NCBI GenBank assembly: GCA_958370325.1
Contig: CATXJW010000016.1
Span: 1 to 39,601 of the forward strand
Length of the DNA: 39,601 nt
Direction of reading: 5' to 3'
Source of the DNA: an uncultured Collinsella sp.
GTDB taxonomy: Bacteria > Actinomycetota > Coriobacteriia > Coriobacteriales > Coriobacteriaceae
In this document: piece after piece, positions 32,011 to 39,601 of the stretch
Numbering within the stretch: position 1 is the first letter of the stretch
Layout: each line of letters begins with the position of its first letter
Notes under the pieces: generated by a model
Seen by the model: the letters and a program-made list of their open reading frames with translations, nothing else
Databases searched by the model: none
What the model was told of the DNA's origin: nothing
Made by a program: the position numbers and the translations under genes

Positions 32011-33504
32011 ATGCAGATTTCGTTCATCCTTCCCCAAATCGTTGCGCTCGATGTTGTCTTTGCCCTGGCTGCGTGTCTGCAGATGATCCACGTCCCGCTC
32101 ATCGCATCGCGCCGCTCGTCCTATAACCGTAAGGTGATTTGCGCCTACGAGACGAGCCTTGTGCTTCACCTGATGATTTCGGCGCTCATCTTATTCGCGT
32201 CGTCTGGCTCGTATCTGGTGGCGCCGCTTGACGTTTGCGCCAGGGCAATGGGCGGAGTGCTGTGGCTCAATGCCGCGATCTTTGCCTATGGCGTGGTCCT
32301 CATGGTGCACTATCGTCGCCCTGTCATGCTGGCCGAGCTGCTGCTTGTTGGCGCCGTGACACCGCCGGTGGTTTTTGCCATGGGCTCGGTGTGGGCCGTT
32401 GTCCTTATCGCAGAGGGAGCGTTCTTCCTGTTCCGTTCCGTCGCGGCGCTCTTGATGGACGTCCGTAACCGCCAGGAGGATATCACCGCGTTCTCGACGA
32501 TCGAAACCATCAACGTGATTCCCGTGGGCATCCTGTATCTGGACTCGAGGGGCCGTCCACTGCTCATGAACCGCTGCATGCGCAAAAACCTGGTGGAGCT
32601 TCATATGCCCACCGACCTAGGCGATATGAGCGGTACATGGAACGACCTGCGCAAGCTCAGCATGCAAATGCCCGAAAGCAGCCAGAGCCGCGTGCGCATC
32701 AATCTGGACCGCTTTGGTGAGGCGCGCGTTGTGGTCGAGGTTTCTCCCGCCGAGATTCGCTTGTTTGTGCACGATGACGTTATGGTTTCTGGCCGCCTCT
32801 TCGAGCGCATTATCGGTTTGGATGTAACAGAGTACGCGCATGCTCACGATCGTTTGGCGCAAGCCAACCACCTGCTTGAGCTCGCGGGTCAAGAGCTCCA
32901 GGCCCAGATCGAGGAAGTCAAAAAAGTTGCCGACAATGCGGCCTATCTGCGTATGCGCGCTCGCGTGCACGACGTGATCGGGCAGCGCCTGTCCATCCTC
33001 CATCGCTATCTGGAGGAGGGGCGCCTGGATGACGAGTCACTCGAGCAGATCGACCCGCTGCTGCGCTCAATCGCTGCCGATCTGCGCAGCGGGGGCGACA
33101 CCGAACCGGCAGAGCAACTGGGCGATATCGTCCATGCCTTTGGCCTGGTGAGCGTGCAGATCGATGTGGAGGGCGAGCTGCCAAGCGACGTGCGTGTCGC
33201 GGCAGCCTTTTTGCAGATTATCCGCGAAGCCTCGACCAATGCCACCAAGCATGCGCAGGCGCATCGGGTCCATGTGCGCTTGTGGCAGGAGGGGACGGAT
33301 GCTGACGTCGTCGCGCACATGACGATTTCTAACGACGGGTCCCCGGCCCCCGTATCGTATCGCGAGGGAACGGGTATCCCAGGTATGAGGCATGTCGCGC
33401 AAGATCTGGGTGGCAGCCTAGAGGTCCACGCCACCCCGCCCTTTACGCTTACGGTATCCATTCCGCTTAACGCCAACGACACGTCCCAAAGGAGAAACTC
33501 ATGA
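32011..33504 (+). CDS. NarL-type sensor histidine kinase
   Basis: 497 residues. Five or six membrane helices (~5-150) are followed by a PAS-like segment (~165-270, TINVIPVGILYLDSRGRPLLMN) and a coiled coil. The HisKA_3-like phosphorylation site is His320 in RARVHDVIGQRLSIL. The HATPase has the N-box REASTNATKHA (Asn410) and a G-box GTGIPGMRHVAQDLGG. It should autophosphorylate and pass the phosphate to the regulator encoded next. ATG 32011 (GAGGGCGGG nine bases upstream) is preferred to GTG 32005, which overlaps the preceding stop. The stop overlaps the regulator start by four bases. Confidence 0.92.
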   Translation: MQISFILPQIVALDVVFALAACLQMIHVPLIASRRSSYNRKVICAYETSLVLHLMISALILFASSGSYLVAPLDVCARAMGGVLWLNAAIFAYGVVLMVHYRRPVMLAELLLVGAVTPPVVFAMGSVWAVVLIAEGAFFLFRSVAALLMDVRNRQEDITAFSTIETINVIPVGILYLDSRGRPLLMNRCMRKNLVELHMPTDLGDMSGTWNDLRKLSMQMPESSQSRVRINLDRFGEARVVVEVSPAEIRLFVHDDVMVSGRLFERIIGLDVTEYAHAHDRLAQANHLLELAGQELQAQIEEVKKVADNAAYLRMRARVHDVIGQRLSILHRYLEEGRLDDESLEQIDPLLRSIAADLRSGGDTEPAEQLGDIVHAFGLVSVQIDVEGELPSDVRVAAAFLQIIREASTNATKHAQAHRVHVRLWQEGTDADVVAHMTISNDGSPAPVSYREGTGIPGMRHVAQDLGGSLEVHATPPFTLTVSIPLNANDTSQRRNS

Positions 33505-34124
33505 TCCGCGTGTTAATTGTCGAAGATCAGGCCATCCTGCGCGAGAGCCTGGCGCGCTCCGTTGGCGACCAGCCCGATATGACCGTCGTTGCCGCGATCG
33601 CCGATGCCTCCGAGGCCTTGGGTGTCGCGCTCAAGGAGCGCCCGGACATGATACTGATGGACGTGTGCACCGAACACGATTCAAACGGCATCGTGGCGGC
33701 GGCACGCATCAAGGAGCAGCTGCCCGAGTGTCGCATCATTATCATGACAGGCATGCCCGAGATCACCTTTGTCGATCAGGCCCGCGAGGCGGGCGTCGAT
33801 AGCTTTGTGTACAAGAACGTCGGTATCGACGAGCTGTTCGCCGTGATGCGCTCCACGTTGGCTGGTTACTGCACGTTTCCCAAGCCGCCCGAGAGCATTT
33901 TTTCGGGCACAGCAGCCCTCGACGATGTCGAGCTATCGATTTTGCGCCTTGCCTGCGAGGGCAAAAGTCGTCGTGAGATCGCGGCCGAGCTGTTTATGAG
34001 TGAGGGCACCATCAAGCGCCGCATCTCGGAGATCCTGAGCAAGACCGGCTACGACAACATCATGCGCCTGGCCGTGCATGCGGTGACCGAGGGCAGCATC
34101 GTTCCCAACATGGAGCGCCCGTAA
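33501..34124 (+). CDS. LuxR/NarL-family response regulator
   Basis: 207 residues. The receiver domain (1-~120) has the acidic pocket Glu8-Asp9, phospho-acceptor Asp54 in MILMDVCTEHDSNG, the conserved Thr in IIIMTGMPE and Lys in FVYKNVG. The LuxR-type HTH (~140-200) reads DDVELSILRLACEGKSRREIAAELFMSEGTIKRRISEIL. AAAGGAG precedes the ATG, which overlaps the kinase stop (ATGA), so translation is coupled. Target genes are unknown; no matching operator is obvious here. A strong hairpin follows. Confidence 0.95.
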   Translation: MIRVLIVEDQAILRESLARSVGDQPDMTVVAAIADASEALGVALKERPDMILMDVCTEHDSNGIVAAARIKEQLPECRIIIMTGMPEITFVDQAREAGVDSFVYKNVGIDELFAVMRSTLAGYCTFPKPPESIFSGTAALDDVELSILRLACEGKSRREIAAELFMSEGTIKRRISEILSKTGYDNIMRLAVHAVTEGSIVPNMERP

Positions 34125-34160
34125 TCGACGCGCTCACCCGTGTTCCGGCACCGCAAAGAT

Positions 34161-34206
34161 AGGCCGCCCGCTGTTTCGCATCTAAAAACGGCGGGCGGCC
34201 TGCTTG
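34161..34206. terminator. Terminator of the two-component operon
   Basis: AGGCCGCCCGC (34161-34171) pairs perfectly with GCGGGCGGCCT (34191-34201), followed by GCTTG. The inner TGTTT/AAAAC can extend the stem. Confidence 0.75.
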
Positions 34207-34234
34207 TATGGGCGGTGCTGTCGGCATAAAGCGG

Positions 34235-34265
34235 CGGGGCCGCAGGATCATCTCCTGCGGCCCCG
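34235..34265. terminator. Terminator-like hairpin downstream of the lipoprotein gene
   Basis: CGGGGCCGCAGGA (34235-34247) pairs perfectly with 34253-34265, loop of five bases. It lies beyond the stop of the minus-strand lipoprotein gene (34316) and has no strong T-run; with 34161-34206 it separates the convergent operons. Confidence 0.65.
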
Positions 34266-34315
34266 TCTGGTGTGCGCGGATGTGTCCGCCAATCCGCGGC
34301 TGTCGTGGTCTACCG

Positions 34316-35158
34316 CTACGCGATGGTTGCGCTGTAGGAGGCGACGTCCTCGTAGGAATCGGTCAGGTAGGCGTCGATGCCGATGGTCGTGTTGGCTAGG
34401 TCGTCAAGGCTGTCAAGCTCGCCGTTCGAGAACGTGAATTCCTCAGTGGCGTTGGTGCCGGGCATCAGGTGAGCCGAGAACCAGGGTTCCTTCATGGTGC
34501 CGTTGACGTTGGTCTTGCCGGAAGGAGCGTAGAAGGTCAGGTCCTTGTCGCTCTTGTTGGTGATGTTGACGACAAAGCCGATGTCGCCCCACTCGTCCTT
34601 GAACTTCTCGGTGACGGTGATGGTGCACAGATCGTCATCGGCGACGGTGACGGCGGGGGAGATTTCAATCTTCTGGACGTCGTCGTCTTCGACGGCCTCG
34701 TCGATCTCTTCTTCCTTCTCGGCCGCTTCGCGATCCTTCTTCACCGTGCCGGACAGATCCTTGTCGGACTTGGTAAAGACAAGATTGCCGTCATCCTCTT
34801 CGAGGATGAGCTTGCCGTCCTTGAGCTTCATGTCATGCGACTCGTCTTCGGCGGTGATGGTTACGGTGGTGGCGTCCTTTGCCTCCCATTTAAGGTCGAC
34901 GACTTCAAGGAACAGGTCGAGGGCACCTGTACCGTCCTCATCGAGAATCAGGACGCAGTGCACACCCCAATCCTCGAGCATCTTCATGTACTCATCGGTC
35001 AGTTCTTCGCCCTCCAGGGTTCCACCCGAGAGTTCCCAGCTGCCGACGAAGTTGGCCTTGGGGTCTTTGCCGCCGCCGCTGCAGCCCGTCAGGGCAAAGG
35101 CGAGCGCAAGGACGCATGTCAGAAATGCGAGTACGGACTTTTTGAACGTTGTCTTCAT
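34316..35158 (-). CDS. Putative lipoprotein with C-terminal immunoglobulin-like (DUF5067-like) domain
   Basis: 280 residues. A lipoprotein signal peptide with lipobox LTGC (Cys26) is clear. Residues ~35-125 form a domain with GSWELSGGTLEGEEL and repeated beta-strand patterns, as in lipocalin-like DUF families. After an acidic linker (~145-165, EEIDEAVEDDD), a second domain (~170-280) with VVNITNKSDKDLTFYAPSGKTNVNG resembles the beta-sandwich DUF5067/DUF4352 family of surface lipoproteins. Function is unknown. AAAGGAGGACACC gives an excellent ribosome site on the minus strand. It lies downstream of the SPFH operon on the same strand, separated by a hairpin. Confidence 0.87.
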   Translation of the reverse strand: MKTTFKKSVLAFLTCVLALAFALTGCSGGGKDPKANFVGSWELSGGTLEGEELTDEYMKMLEDWGVHCVLILDEDGTGALDLFLEVVDLKWEAKDATTVTITAEDESHDMKLKDGKLILEEDDGNLVFTKSDKDLSGTVKKDREAAEKEEEIDEAVEDDDVQKIEISPAVTVADDDLCTITVTEKFKDEWGDIGFVVNITNKSDKDLTFYAPSGKTNVNGTMKEPWFSAHLMPGTNATEEFTFSNGELDSLDDLANTTIGIDAYLTDSYEDVASYSATIA

Positions 35159-35197
35159 GGTGTCCTCCTTTATCGAACGAAACCCATAGAAGCAAAT

Positions 35198-35219
35198 GCG
35201 GGGGTGGCGGATCCCCCGC
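35198..35219 (-). terminator. Hairpin between the SPFH and lipoprotein genes
   Basis: GCGGGGG (35198-35204) pairs with CCCCCGC (35213-35219). Read on the minus strand it is followed by ATTTGCTTCT, a weak terminator tail. Confidence 0.45.
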
Positions 35220-35238
35220 CAATTACCAGATAGAGGGA

Positions 35239-36480
35239 TTAGGGCCTAGGCGTTCCGCAGTTGCTGCAGAATTTACCGCCGTTTTCGCTGCCGCAGTTGG
35301 GGCAGAACCACTTTGCCGGTGCCGGGGCGGGTGCGGGACTGCCGCACTCGGAGCAGAACTTGCCGGTGTTGGTGACGCCGCAGCTGCAGGTCCATGTGCC
35401 GGCCGCGGGGGCAGCGGCAGGAGCCGGTGCGGGAGCGGGTGCCGGAGCCGGCTGCGGGGCGGCCTGCTGCTGTGCCTGGCCGGCGGCGAACAGCTGGCTG
35501 GCGTTCATGCCGCCCATGCCACCTGCCATGCCCATGCCCATAAAGCCTGCCATCGCGCCGTTGGGATTGGCGGCTGCCGCGCGCATTGCGTCGCTCTGGG
35601 CGCTGGCAATGTTGGCTGCCGCCATGGTGGGATCGCGCATGACTGCGGCCTTCTGCAGGTCCTTGATCATCTGCTCGTCTTCTTGCGAGGCTGCGATGGA
35701 GTTGACGCCAAAGCTCACGATCTCGACACCACGCAGGTCGCGCCAGTCGGCGGAGAGGACCTCGTTGAGCGCGCGGGCGAGCTCGGTGGTGTGGCCGGGG
35801 ATGGCGCTGTAGCGGATGCCCATCTCCGAGATCTTGGCAAAGGCGGGCTGCAGGGCGGTGAGCAGCTCGGACTTAAGCTGGCTGTCGATCTTGTCGCGCG
35901 TGTAGCTATCGGTCACGTTGCCGCATACGTTGGTGTAGAACAGCAGCGGGTTGGTGATGCGGTACGAGTACTCGCCGTTGCAGCGCACGGAGATGTCAAC
36001 GTCCAGGCCAATGTTGTTATCGACCACGCGGAAGGGCACGGGCGAGGCGGTGCCGTACTTGTTGCCGATGATCTCCTTGGTGTTGATGAAGTAGACGCGC
36101 TGGTCCTTGCCCGCGTCGCCGCCAAAGGTAAAGCGGCTGCCGATATTGGCGAAGGTCTCCTTGATGGAATCGCCTAGGTTGCCGCTAAAGACGCTCGGCT
36201 CGCTGCCGGTATCGAAGACGAACTCACCGGGCTCCAGTGCGACTTCGATGATCTTGCCGTTTTGCACCACGAGCATGCCCTGGCCGTCGTTGACGGCGAT
36301 GACGGAGCCGTTGGAGATGACGTTGTCCTCGCCGCGCGTGTTGGAGCTGCGGCCACCGGTGCGTTTGCTGCCCTTGCAGGCCAAGACGTCAGCAGGCATC
36401 GATTCGCAGTAGATAAATTCCTTCCACTGGTCGGCCATGACGCCGCCGGCAGCTCCCAATCCAGCTTTCAAGAGTCCCAT
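35239..36480 (-). CDS. SPFH domain protein with C-terminal double zinc ribbon (YdjI/virion-core-like)
   Basis: 413 residues. An SPFH/band-7 core (~40-280) opens after MGLLKAGLGAAGGVMADQWKEFIYCE, the start typical of the YdjI-like group. A Met/Gly/Ala-rich helix region (~285-335) and a Pro-Ala repeat linker (~340-355) follow. Two zinc ribbons end the protein: CSCGVTNTGKFCSECG and CPNCGSENGGKFCSNCG. YdjI-like proteins are linked to phage-shock or membrane stress in Bacillus; the zinc ribbons may recruit partners. AAAGGAAG precedes the minus-strand start. It is the third gene of a cluster whose three members all carry zinc ribbons. Confidence 0.9.
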   Translation of the reverse strand: MGLLKAGLGAAGGVMADQWKEFIYCESMPADVLACKGSKRTGGRSSNTRGEDNVISNGSVIAVNDGQGMLVVQNGKIIEVALEPGEFVFDTGSEPSVFSGNLGDSIKETFANIGSRFTFGGDAGKDQRVYFINTKEIIGNKYGTASPVPFRVVDNNIGLDVDISVRCNGEYSYRITNPLLFYTNVCGNVTDSYTRDKIDSQLKSELLTALQPAFAKISEMGIRYSAIPGHTTELARALNEVLSADWRDLRGVEIVSFGVNSIAASQEDEQMIKDLQKAAVMRDPTMAAANIASAQSDAMRAAAANPNGAMAGFMGMGMAGGMGGMNASQLFAAGQAQQQAAPQPAPAPAPAPAPAAAPAAGTWTCSCGVTNTGKFCSECGSPAPAPAPAKWFCPNCGSENGGKFCSNCGTPRP

Positions 36481-36528
36481 GGTGATCTTCCTTTCTCGTC
36501 AAAGGCCGGGTGGTATTGGTTGGATTGC

Positions 36529-37851
36529 TTAGTCGTCCTTGTCGTCTTTCATGACAACGGTGGTCTCGGTGTGGCTGAAGGTGTCGTGCTTCTCGGTCAG
36601 GTCGAGCTCGCCGCAGTACTCGTCGGCGTGGGTGGCCTCGTTGGCCGTCTTGAGCTGGCCTACCAGTAGCACGTCTCCAATAATCACGATGATCAGCGGC
36701 GCGATGATGTTGATGAGGATGCCCTCGATATCAAAGGCGAGGTAATCCGGATCGAAGGCGTTCTCGCCCATAAAGAGAATCTGGGAGAGGACAAATCCGA
36801 TCACAAAGAACAGCACCGAGGCGATGGCGAGCTTGGGCTTGGAGCAGGGGAGCTCGCCGACCAAGCGGCCGGTCTGGCCGTTCATGGCAAACAGGTAGCT
36901 CTTGCCGTTCCACGAGGTGGAGAGCATCCAGACGGGGAACAGGGCGTAGTCGCTGTCTTCCCAGGTGTAGTCGAGCTGCTTGCTTTCGACCGTGGCATCG
37001 TCGTATTCGTCGACGACGGTCTCGCGCAGGGCCGAGATCGTGCTCTCCTCCATGCGGCGCTCGGCGCGCGCCTTGCACGTCTCGCAATCCTCATCGTAAC
37101 GGTTGGCGATGTAGCCGGGCATATAGGCGACCGAGAACGGGCGCAACGCGTCGTAGTCAAACGGCTCGATGGCGTCCATGTGGCCGTCGGGCATCTTGGA
37201 CGATCCGTCGACGGGCACGCGCTTAAACGAGATATTGCCCTTGCGGTAGGCATCGTAGTGGTCGGTGGTCGTGACGGTGCGGTCGGATTCCTCGGTCACG
37301 GTCTCGTTGGTCGCGTCAAAGTACACTTCGCCGTCAACGCGGGCACCGTAGAGCCAAAACGGCACGTAGACACCTTGGACCTCGTCGATGTGGTTGCCGG
37401 TGACAAAGCTCTTGGGCAGCAAGATTTTGCCATTGTAGTGTTCCTTGAGTGCGGCCGTGACGTCGTCGCGCCCGAGCTTAAACGGAATCACCAGGTCGGG
37501 CGAGAAGTCGCCAGAGAGCTGGCCGGGCGCCACGGCGGAGTTACCGCAGTACGGGCAGGTGGTGACGGCGACGGTGCCGTCGGACACGAGCTCGGCGCCG
37601 CACGACGAGCAGATGTAGCCGGCGTTTTGGGCGAGCTCCTGCACCGCGCCGTCGGCAGCAGGTTTGGGAGCTGCGGCTGCGGCATCGGCTTTGGCATCTG
37701 CCTTGTCCTGGCGCTCGCGATAGAGGGCCTCGACTTCTTCGACTTCAAAGCGTGAGTCACAGTAGTCGCAGACAAGCTTTTGCTCGGCGCTGGCAAAATG
37801 CAGGGGACCACCGCAGGCGGGGCACTGATAGTTAACGCTCTCGAAGGCCAT
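36529..37851 (-). CDS. Zinc-ribbon protein with C-terminal membrane helices
   Basis: 440 residues. A first zinc ribbon lies at ~10-35 (CPACGG...CDYCDSRF) and a second at ~85-115 (CSSCGAELVSDGTVAVTTCPYCG), joined by an Ala/Lys-rich linker. The middle (~130-335) is a conserved beta-rich region (VIPFKLGRDDVTAALKEHYNGK, YVPFWLYGARVDGEVYFDA, FPVWMLSTSWNGKSYLFAMNGQTG). Two membrane helices follow at ~345-365 and ~380-400. Proteins with this layout are often labelled TFIIB-type zinc ribbon proteins and tend to accompany SPFH/YdjI genes; biochemical role unknown. A ribosome site AAAGGA precedes the start. Spaced 48 bases from the SPFH gene. Confidence 0.87.
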   Translation of the reverse strand: MAFESVNYQCPACGGPLHFASAEQKLVCDYCDSRFEVEEVEALYRERQDKADAKADAAAAAPKPAADGAVQELAQNAGYICSSCGAELVSDGTVAVTTCPYCGNSAVAPGQLSGDFSPDLVIPFKLGRDDVTAALKEHYNGKILLPKSFVTGNHIDEVQGVYVPFWLYGARVDGEVYFDATNETVTEESDRTVTTTDHYDAYRKGNISFKRVPVDGSSKMPDGHMDAIEPFDYDALRPFSVAYMPGYIANRYDEDCETCKARAERRMEESTISALRETVVDEYDDATVESKQLDYTWEDSDYALFPVWMLSTSWNGKSYLFAMNGQTGRLVGELPCSKPKLAIASVLFFVIGFVLSQILFMGENAFDPDYLAFDIEGILINIIAPLIIVIIGDVLLVGQLKTANEATHADEYCGELDLTEKHDTFSHTETTVVMKDDKDD

Positions 37852-37875
37852 GATCGGTCCTTTCCGTGCCGGAGG

Positions 37876-38613
37876 CTATGCGCCGATGGCGCCGCCGCAG
37901 TATTCGCAGCGCCCACTGGCATCGGGAATGGTGGTGGCTCCGCAGAAGGGGCAGGTCACCGCGGTCTTGGGGGCCTTGGCGGCCACGACGCTGTCGCGCG
38001 TCTCCTGGCGCAGCTGCACCAGCGCGTCGCGGACCTCGGTTGCCTGGCGCTTGGCCTCGCGGTATTCGATGGAGCCGCGCTGATCGATGGTGGAGTCGTT
38101 TACGCGCAGGTTGATCTCGGTAAAGTACGGCGTGTTGACGTGAATGGTCAGATTAAAGTCGTAATCCAGGTCGTAGCGCGGCGGGTTGTAGCTCTCGCGC
38201 TCGCCGTCCTTGGTCTCGCGATAGATTTCGGTGCGATGCTCGTCGATATCCATATCGCAGCCGAGTACCTGCGAGAACTCGATGATGTCGGGATTGGCGT
38301 CGCGCCAGCGGCTCTGCGAGGTAATGATCAGCAGGCCCGCGTCCTCGTCGAGCATGATGTTGGTGCGCCCGGCAGAAAGCGTGCGCGTGGGGTTGAACGA
38401 CGCCAGGCGCTCGGCATTGGCCTCGCGGTAGGCGAGCTGCTCGCGGATATCGTCCGCGGTGCTGGAGCGATAGCCGTGAAAGTAGGGGGAGAGCTTGCCG
38501 GCGCACTCTTTGCACAGGTAGCCTTCATTGATTTTTGTCTTACCTAGAAGTCCCAGCTCGGTGCCGCAAATCGCGCACTCTTTCTTCTCGAACATCTTGT
38601 CAAAGAAGCCCAT
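37876..38613 (-). CDS. DUF4428 zinc-ribbon protein
   Basis: 245 residues, cytosolic. The N-terminal DUF4428 ribbon has CAICGTELGLLGKTKINEGY followed by LCKECAGKL (~16-42). The middle (~55-180) is a beta-rich domain with GRTNIMLDEDAGLLIITSQSRW, and the end is a second ribbon (CPFCGATTIPDASGRCEYCG, ~222-241). GGGAGG precedes the start. It is the promoter-proximal gene of the cluster and lies 24 bases before the zinc-ribbon membrane protein gene. Function unknown; context suggests a partner of the SPFH protein. Confidence 0.87.
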   Translation of the reverse strand: MGFFDKMFEKKECAICGTELGLLGKTKINEGYLCKECAGKLSPYFHGYRSSTADDIREQLAYREANAERLASFNPTRTLSAGRTNIMLDEDAGLLIITSQSRWRDANPDIIEFSQVLGCDMDIDEHRTEIYRETKDGERESYNPPRYDLDYDFNLTIHVNTPYFTEINLRVNDSTIDQRGSIEYREAKRQATEVRDALVQLRQETRDSVVAAKAPKTAVTCPFCGATTIPDASGRCEYCGGAIGA

Positions 38614-38731
38614 GGCTGCCTCCCATCAACTGGTAGCGTGTGTCACTTTTGATGATGGGGGAGTGCGCAGCCTTTCACGATACCCAGACGGCTCAACGAG
38701 TCTCCACAACTGGGACACATGGCCCATTTTC

Positions 38732-38867
38732 CACTCATTGGGGACGTACTTAAATGAGTAGTTTCACTCATTTAAGTACGTCCCCAATGAGTGCCTGCAA
38801 AATGAGAGTGGAAAATCTCCCGTTTTTGGCCTGCTTGTGGGCTCAAAGTGGGAAATTATCCACTCTC
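38732..38867. repeat. Compound repeat: inverted pair of short palindromes plus the ~75-bp hairpin module
   Basis: Two 29-bp palindromic units in opposite orientation (38732-38760 and 38765-38793) make a long cruciform. The second copy of the hairpin module follows: 38804-38821 with 38850-38867 (16 of 18 paired). The module shares most of its sequence with 29938-30001. The gap 38614-38943 between divergent-from-convergent minus-strand genes holds nothing else recognisable. Confidence 0.88.
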
Positions 38868-38943
38868 GTCATTTGGGTGTCCAAAAATCCTCGCTCGTTT
38901 GGCGCCTGGGGACACTCTTTGTCGAATGTGGGCGTTGCCCTTG

Positions 38944-39601
38944 CTACGCCACGGTTACGGCGACCTGGGCGTAGCGGCTGCAGGGGCGCTCGGTGCGCGT
39001 TTGCACGGTGAGGGTGAGCACAAAGCGGTCGCCGGGTCGTGCGTCGGCGGGCACGATGAAAGCGGTGCCTACCGTGCATTCTTGCCACAGCGACAGATCC
39101 TGGGCGCCTGCATAGCTCGACGGGTCCACGGCGACATCCCAATGCACATCGAAGCCCTTGCCGTCGGGGTCGACGATGGTCGCTGTAAGGTCGACGCGCT
39201 CGCCGGCTGTGGCGCTGCGGTCGGCCGTGACCTCGACAACATGTGCCGGATGCGAGCAGATGGCCGGATCATGGGCGCACCATTGCGCGCGGGCGGCAAA
39301 GTCTTCCTGATAGGCACGCAGATAGGGATTGAGATTGTCGTCTGCGGGCGTGCCGAGGGCGGCAAAACCGGTGGGCGCGTTCGCATCGGGGTGTCCATCA
39401 AGAAACATGCGGCCGAGCAGCGTATCGAAGTCGCGGTCGTCGATACCGCGCAGGCCAAACTGAAGCAGCGGAATATAGGTCATGCTGTCGCCTTCGGCCA
39501 TAAAATCGCCGCGCTCAAACTGTACCGCGGGCATGCCTTCTAGGCTCCAATCCAGACGGGCATGCTTGCCAAACTGAAAGCGCTCGGGCTCGTTTTCGTA
39601 G
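38944..39601 (-). CDS. DUF1593 nucleoside-hydrolase-like protein, C-terminal part (runs off the window)
   Basis: About 218 residues are visible; the frame stays open to the right edge, so the start is outside. FMAEGDSMTYIPLLQFGL fits the end of the DUF1593 catalytic domain. AYQEDFAARAQWC and the following HPAHVVEV block fit its typical junction to a C-terminal Ig-like domain (...GERVDLTATIVDPDGKGFDVHWDV...). DUF1593 proteins have a nucleoside-hydrolase-like fold and act on unknown glycosides. In-frame ATG 39534 is internal, not the start. It is the only DUF1593-type gene here; the nucleoside hydrolase at 15806 is of a different subfamily. Confidence 0.7.
   Translation of the reverse strand, partial: YENEPERFQFGKHARLDWSLEGMPAVQFERGDFMAEGDSMTYIPLLQFGLRGIDDRDFDTLLGRMFLDGHPDANAPTGFAALGTPADDNLNPYLRAYQEDFAARAQWCAHDPAICSHPAHVVEVTADRSATAGERVDLTATIVDPDGKGFDVHWDVAVDPSSYAGAQDLSLWQECTVGTAFIVPADARPGDRFVLTLTVQTRTERPCSRYAQVAVTVA

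Overview
The window looks like a stretch of chromosome from a high-GC gut actinobacterium of the class Coriobacteriia, most likely Collinsella or a close relative. This is judged from GC-rich coding with strong third-position bias, protein flavour, and short palindromic repeats in most intergenic gaps; no rRNA or other marker gene is present to prove it. I see no rRNA, tRNA, CRISPR array, prophage or intact insertion sequence.

Left part (1-12400): housekeeping and envelope genes. A DUF362/ferredoxin protein, a membrane-anchored alpha/beta hydrolase facing it, a hemolysin III-type (TrhA) protein, a CorC-like CNNM/CBS protein, an uncharacterised protein, and a YtxH + PRC-barrel pair. Next comes a membrane-anchored NodB-fold protein that has lost its metal-binding residues. 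It is followed by a long structured 5' leader in front of an MgtE-like CBS protein and an NRAMP-family protein with an altered metal site, probably a magnesium-homeostasis operon. A ~240-bp element with imperfect terminal inverted repeats (11936-12173) lies downstream.

Middle (12400-23630): an OatA-type acyltransferase/SGNH protein on the minus strand, then ribokinase + nucleoside hydrolase (nucleoside salvage to ribose-5-phosphate) and a LacI regulator. An operon follows with a FucI/AraA-fold isomerase, a two-subunit transketolase and an FGGY kinase. That set suggests isomerisation, phosphorylation and transketolase cleavage of a pentose-like sugar; the architecture resembles the D-apiose route. 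luxS follows behind a leader with four mutually complementary segments.

23640-29752: a beta-glucoside-type module of lower GC: BglG/LicT antiterminator with a RAT-like site and terminator in its own leader, PTS EIIBC without EIIA, and an alpha/beta hydrolase. A DUF4867 protein and a GH1 6-phospho-beta-glucosidase, back at high GC, follow.

30125-34124: a three-gene signalling operon: a multi-TM sensor with a degenerate kinase-like tail, an intact NarL-type histidine kinase and a LuxR-type response regulator. 34316-39601 (minus strand): a lipoprotein, a three-gene set of SPFH, zinc-ribbon and DUF4428 proteins, and the C-terminal part of a DUF1593 nucleoside-hydrolase-like protein running off the window.

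The least explained layer is the intergenic DNA. It holds several families of palindromic repeats, one of them with compensatory changes in its arms, plus two copies of a larger ~75-bp hairpin module.
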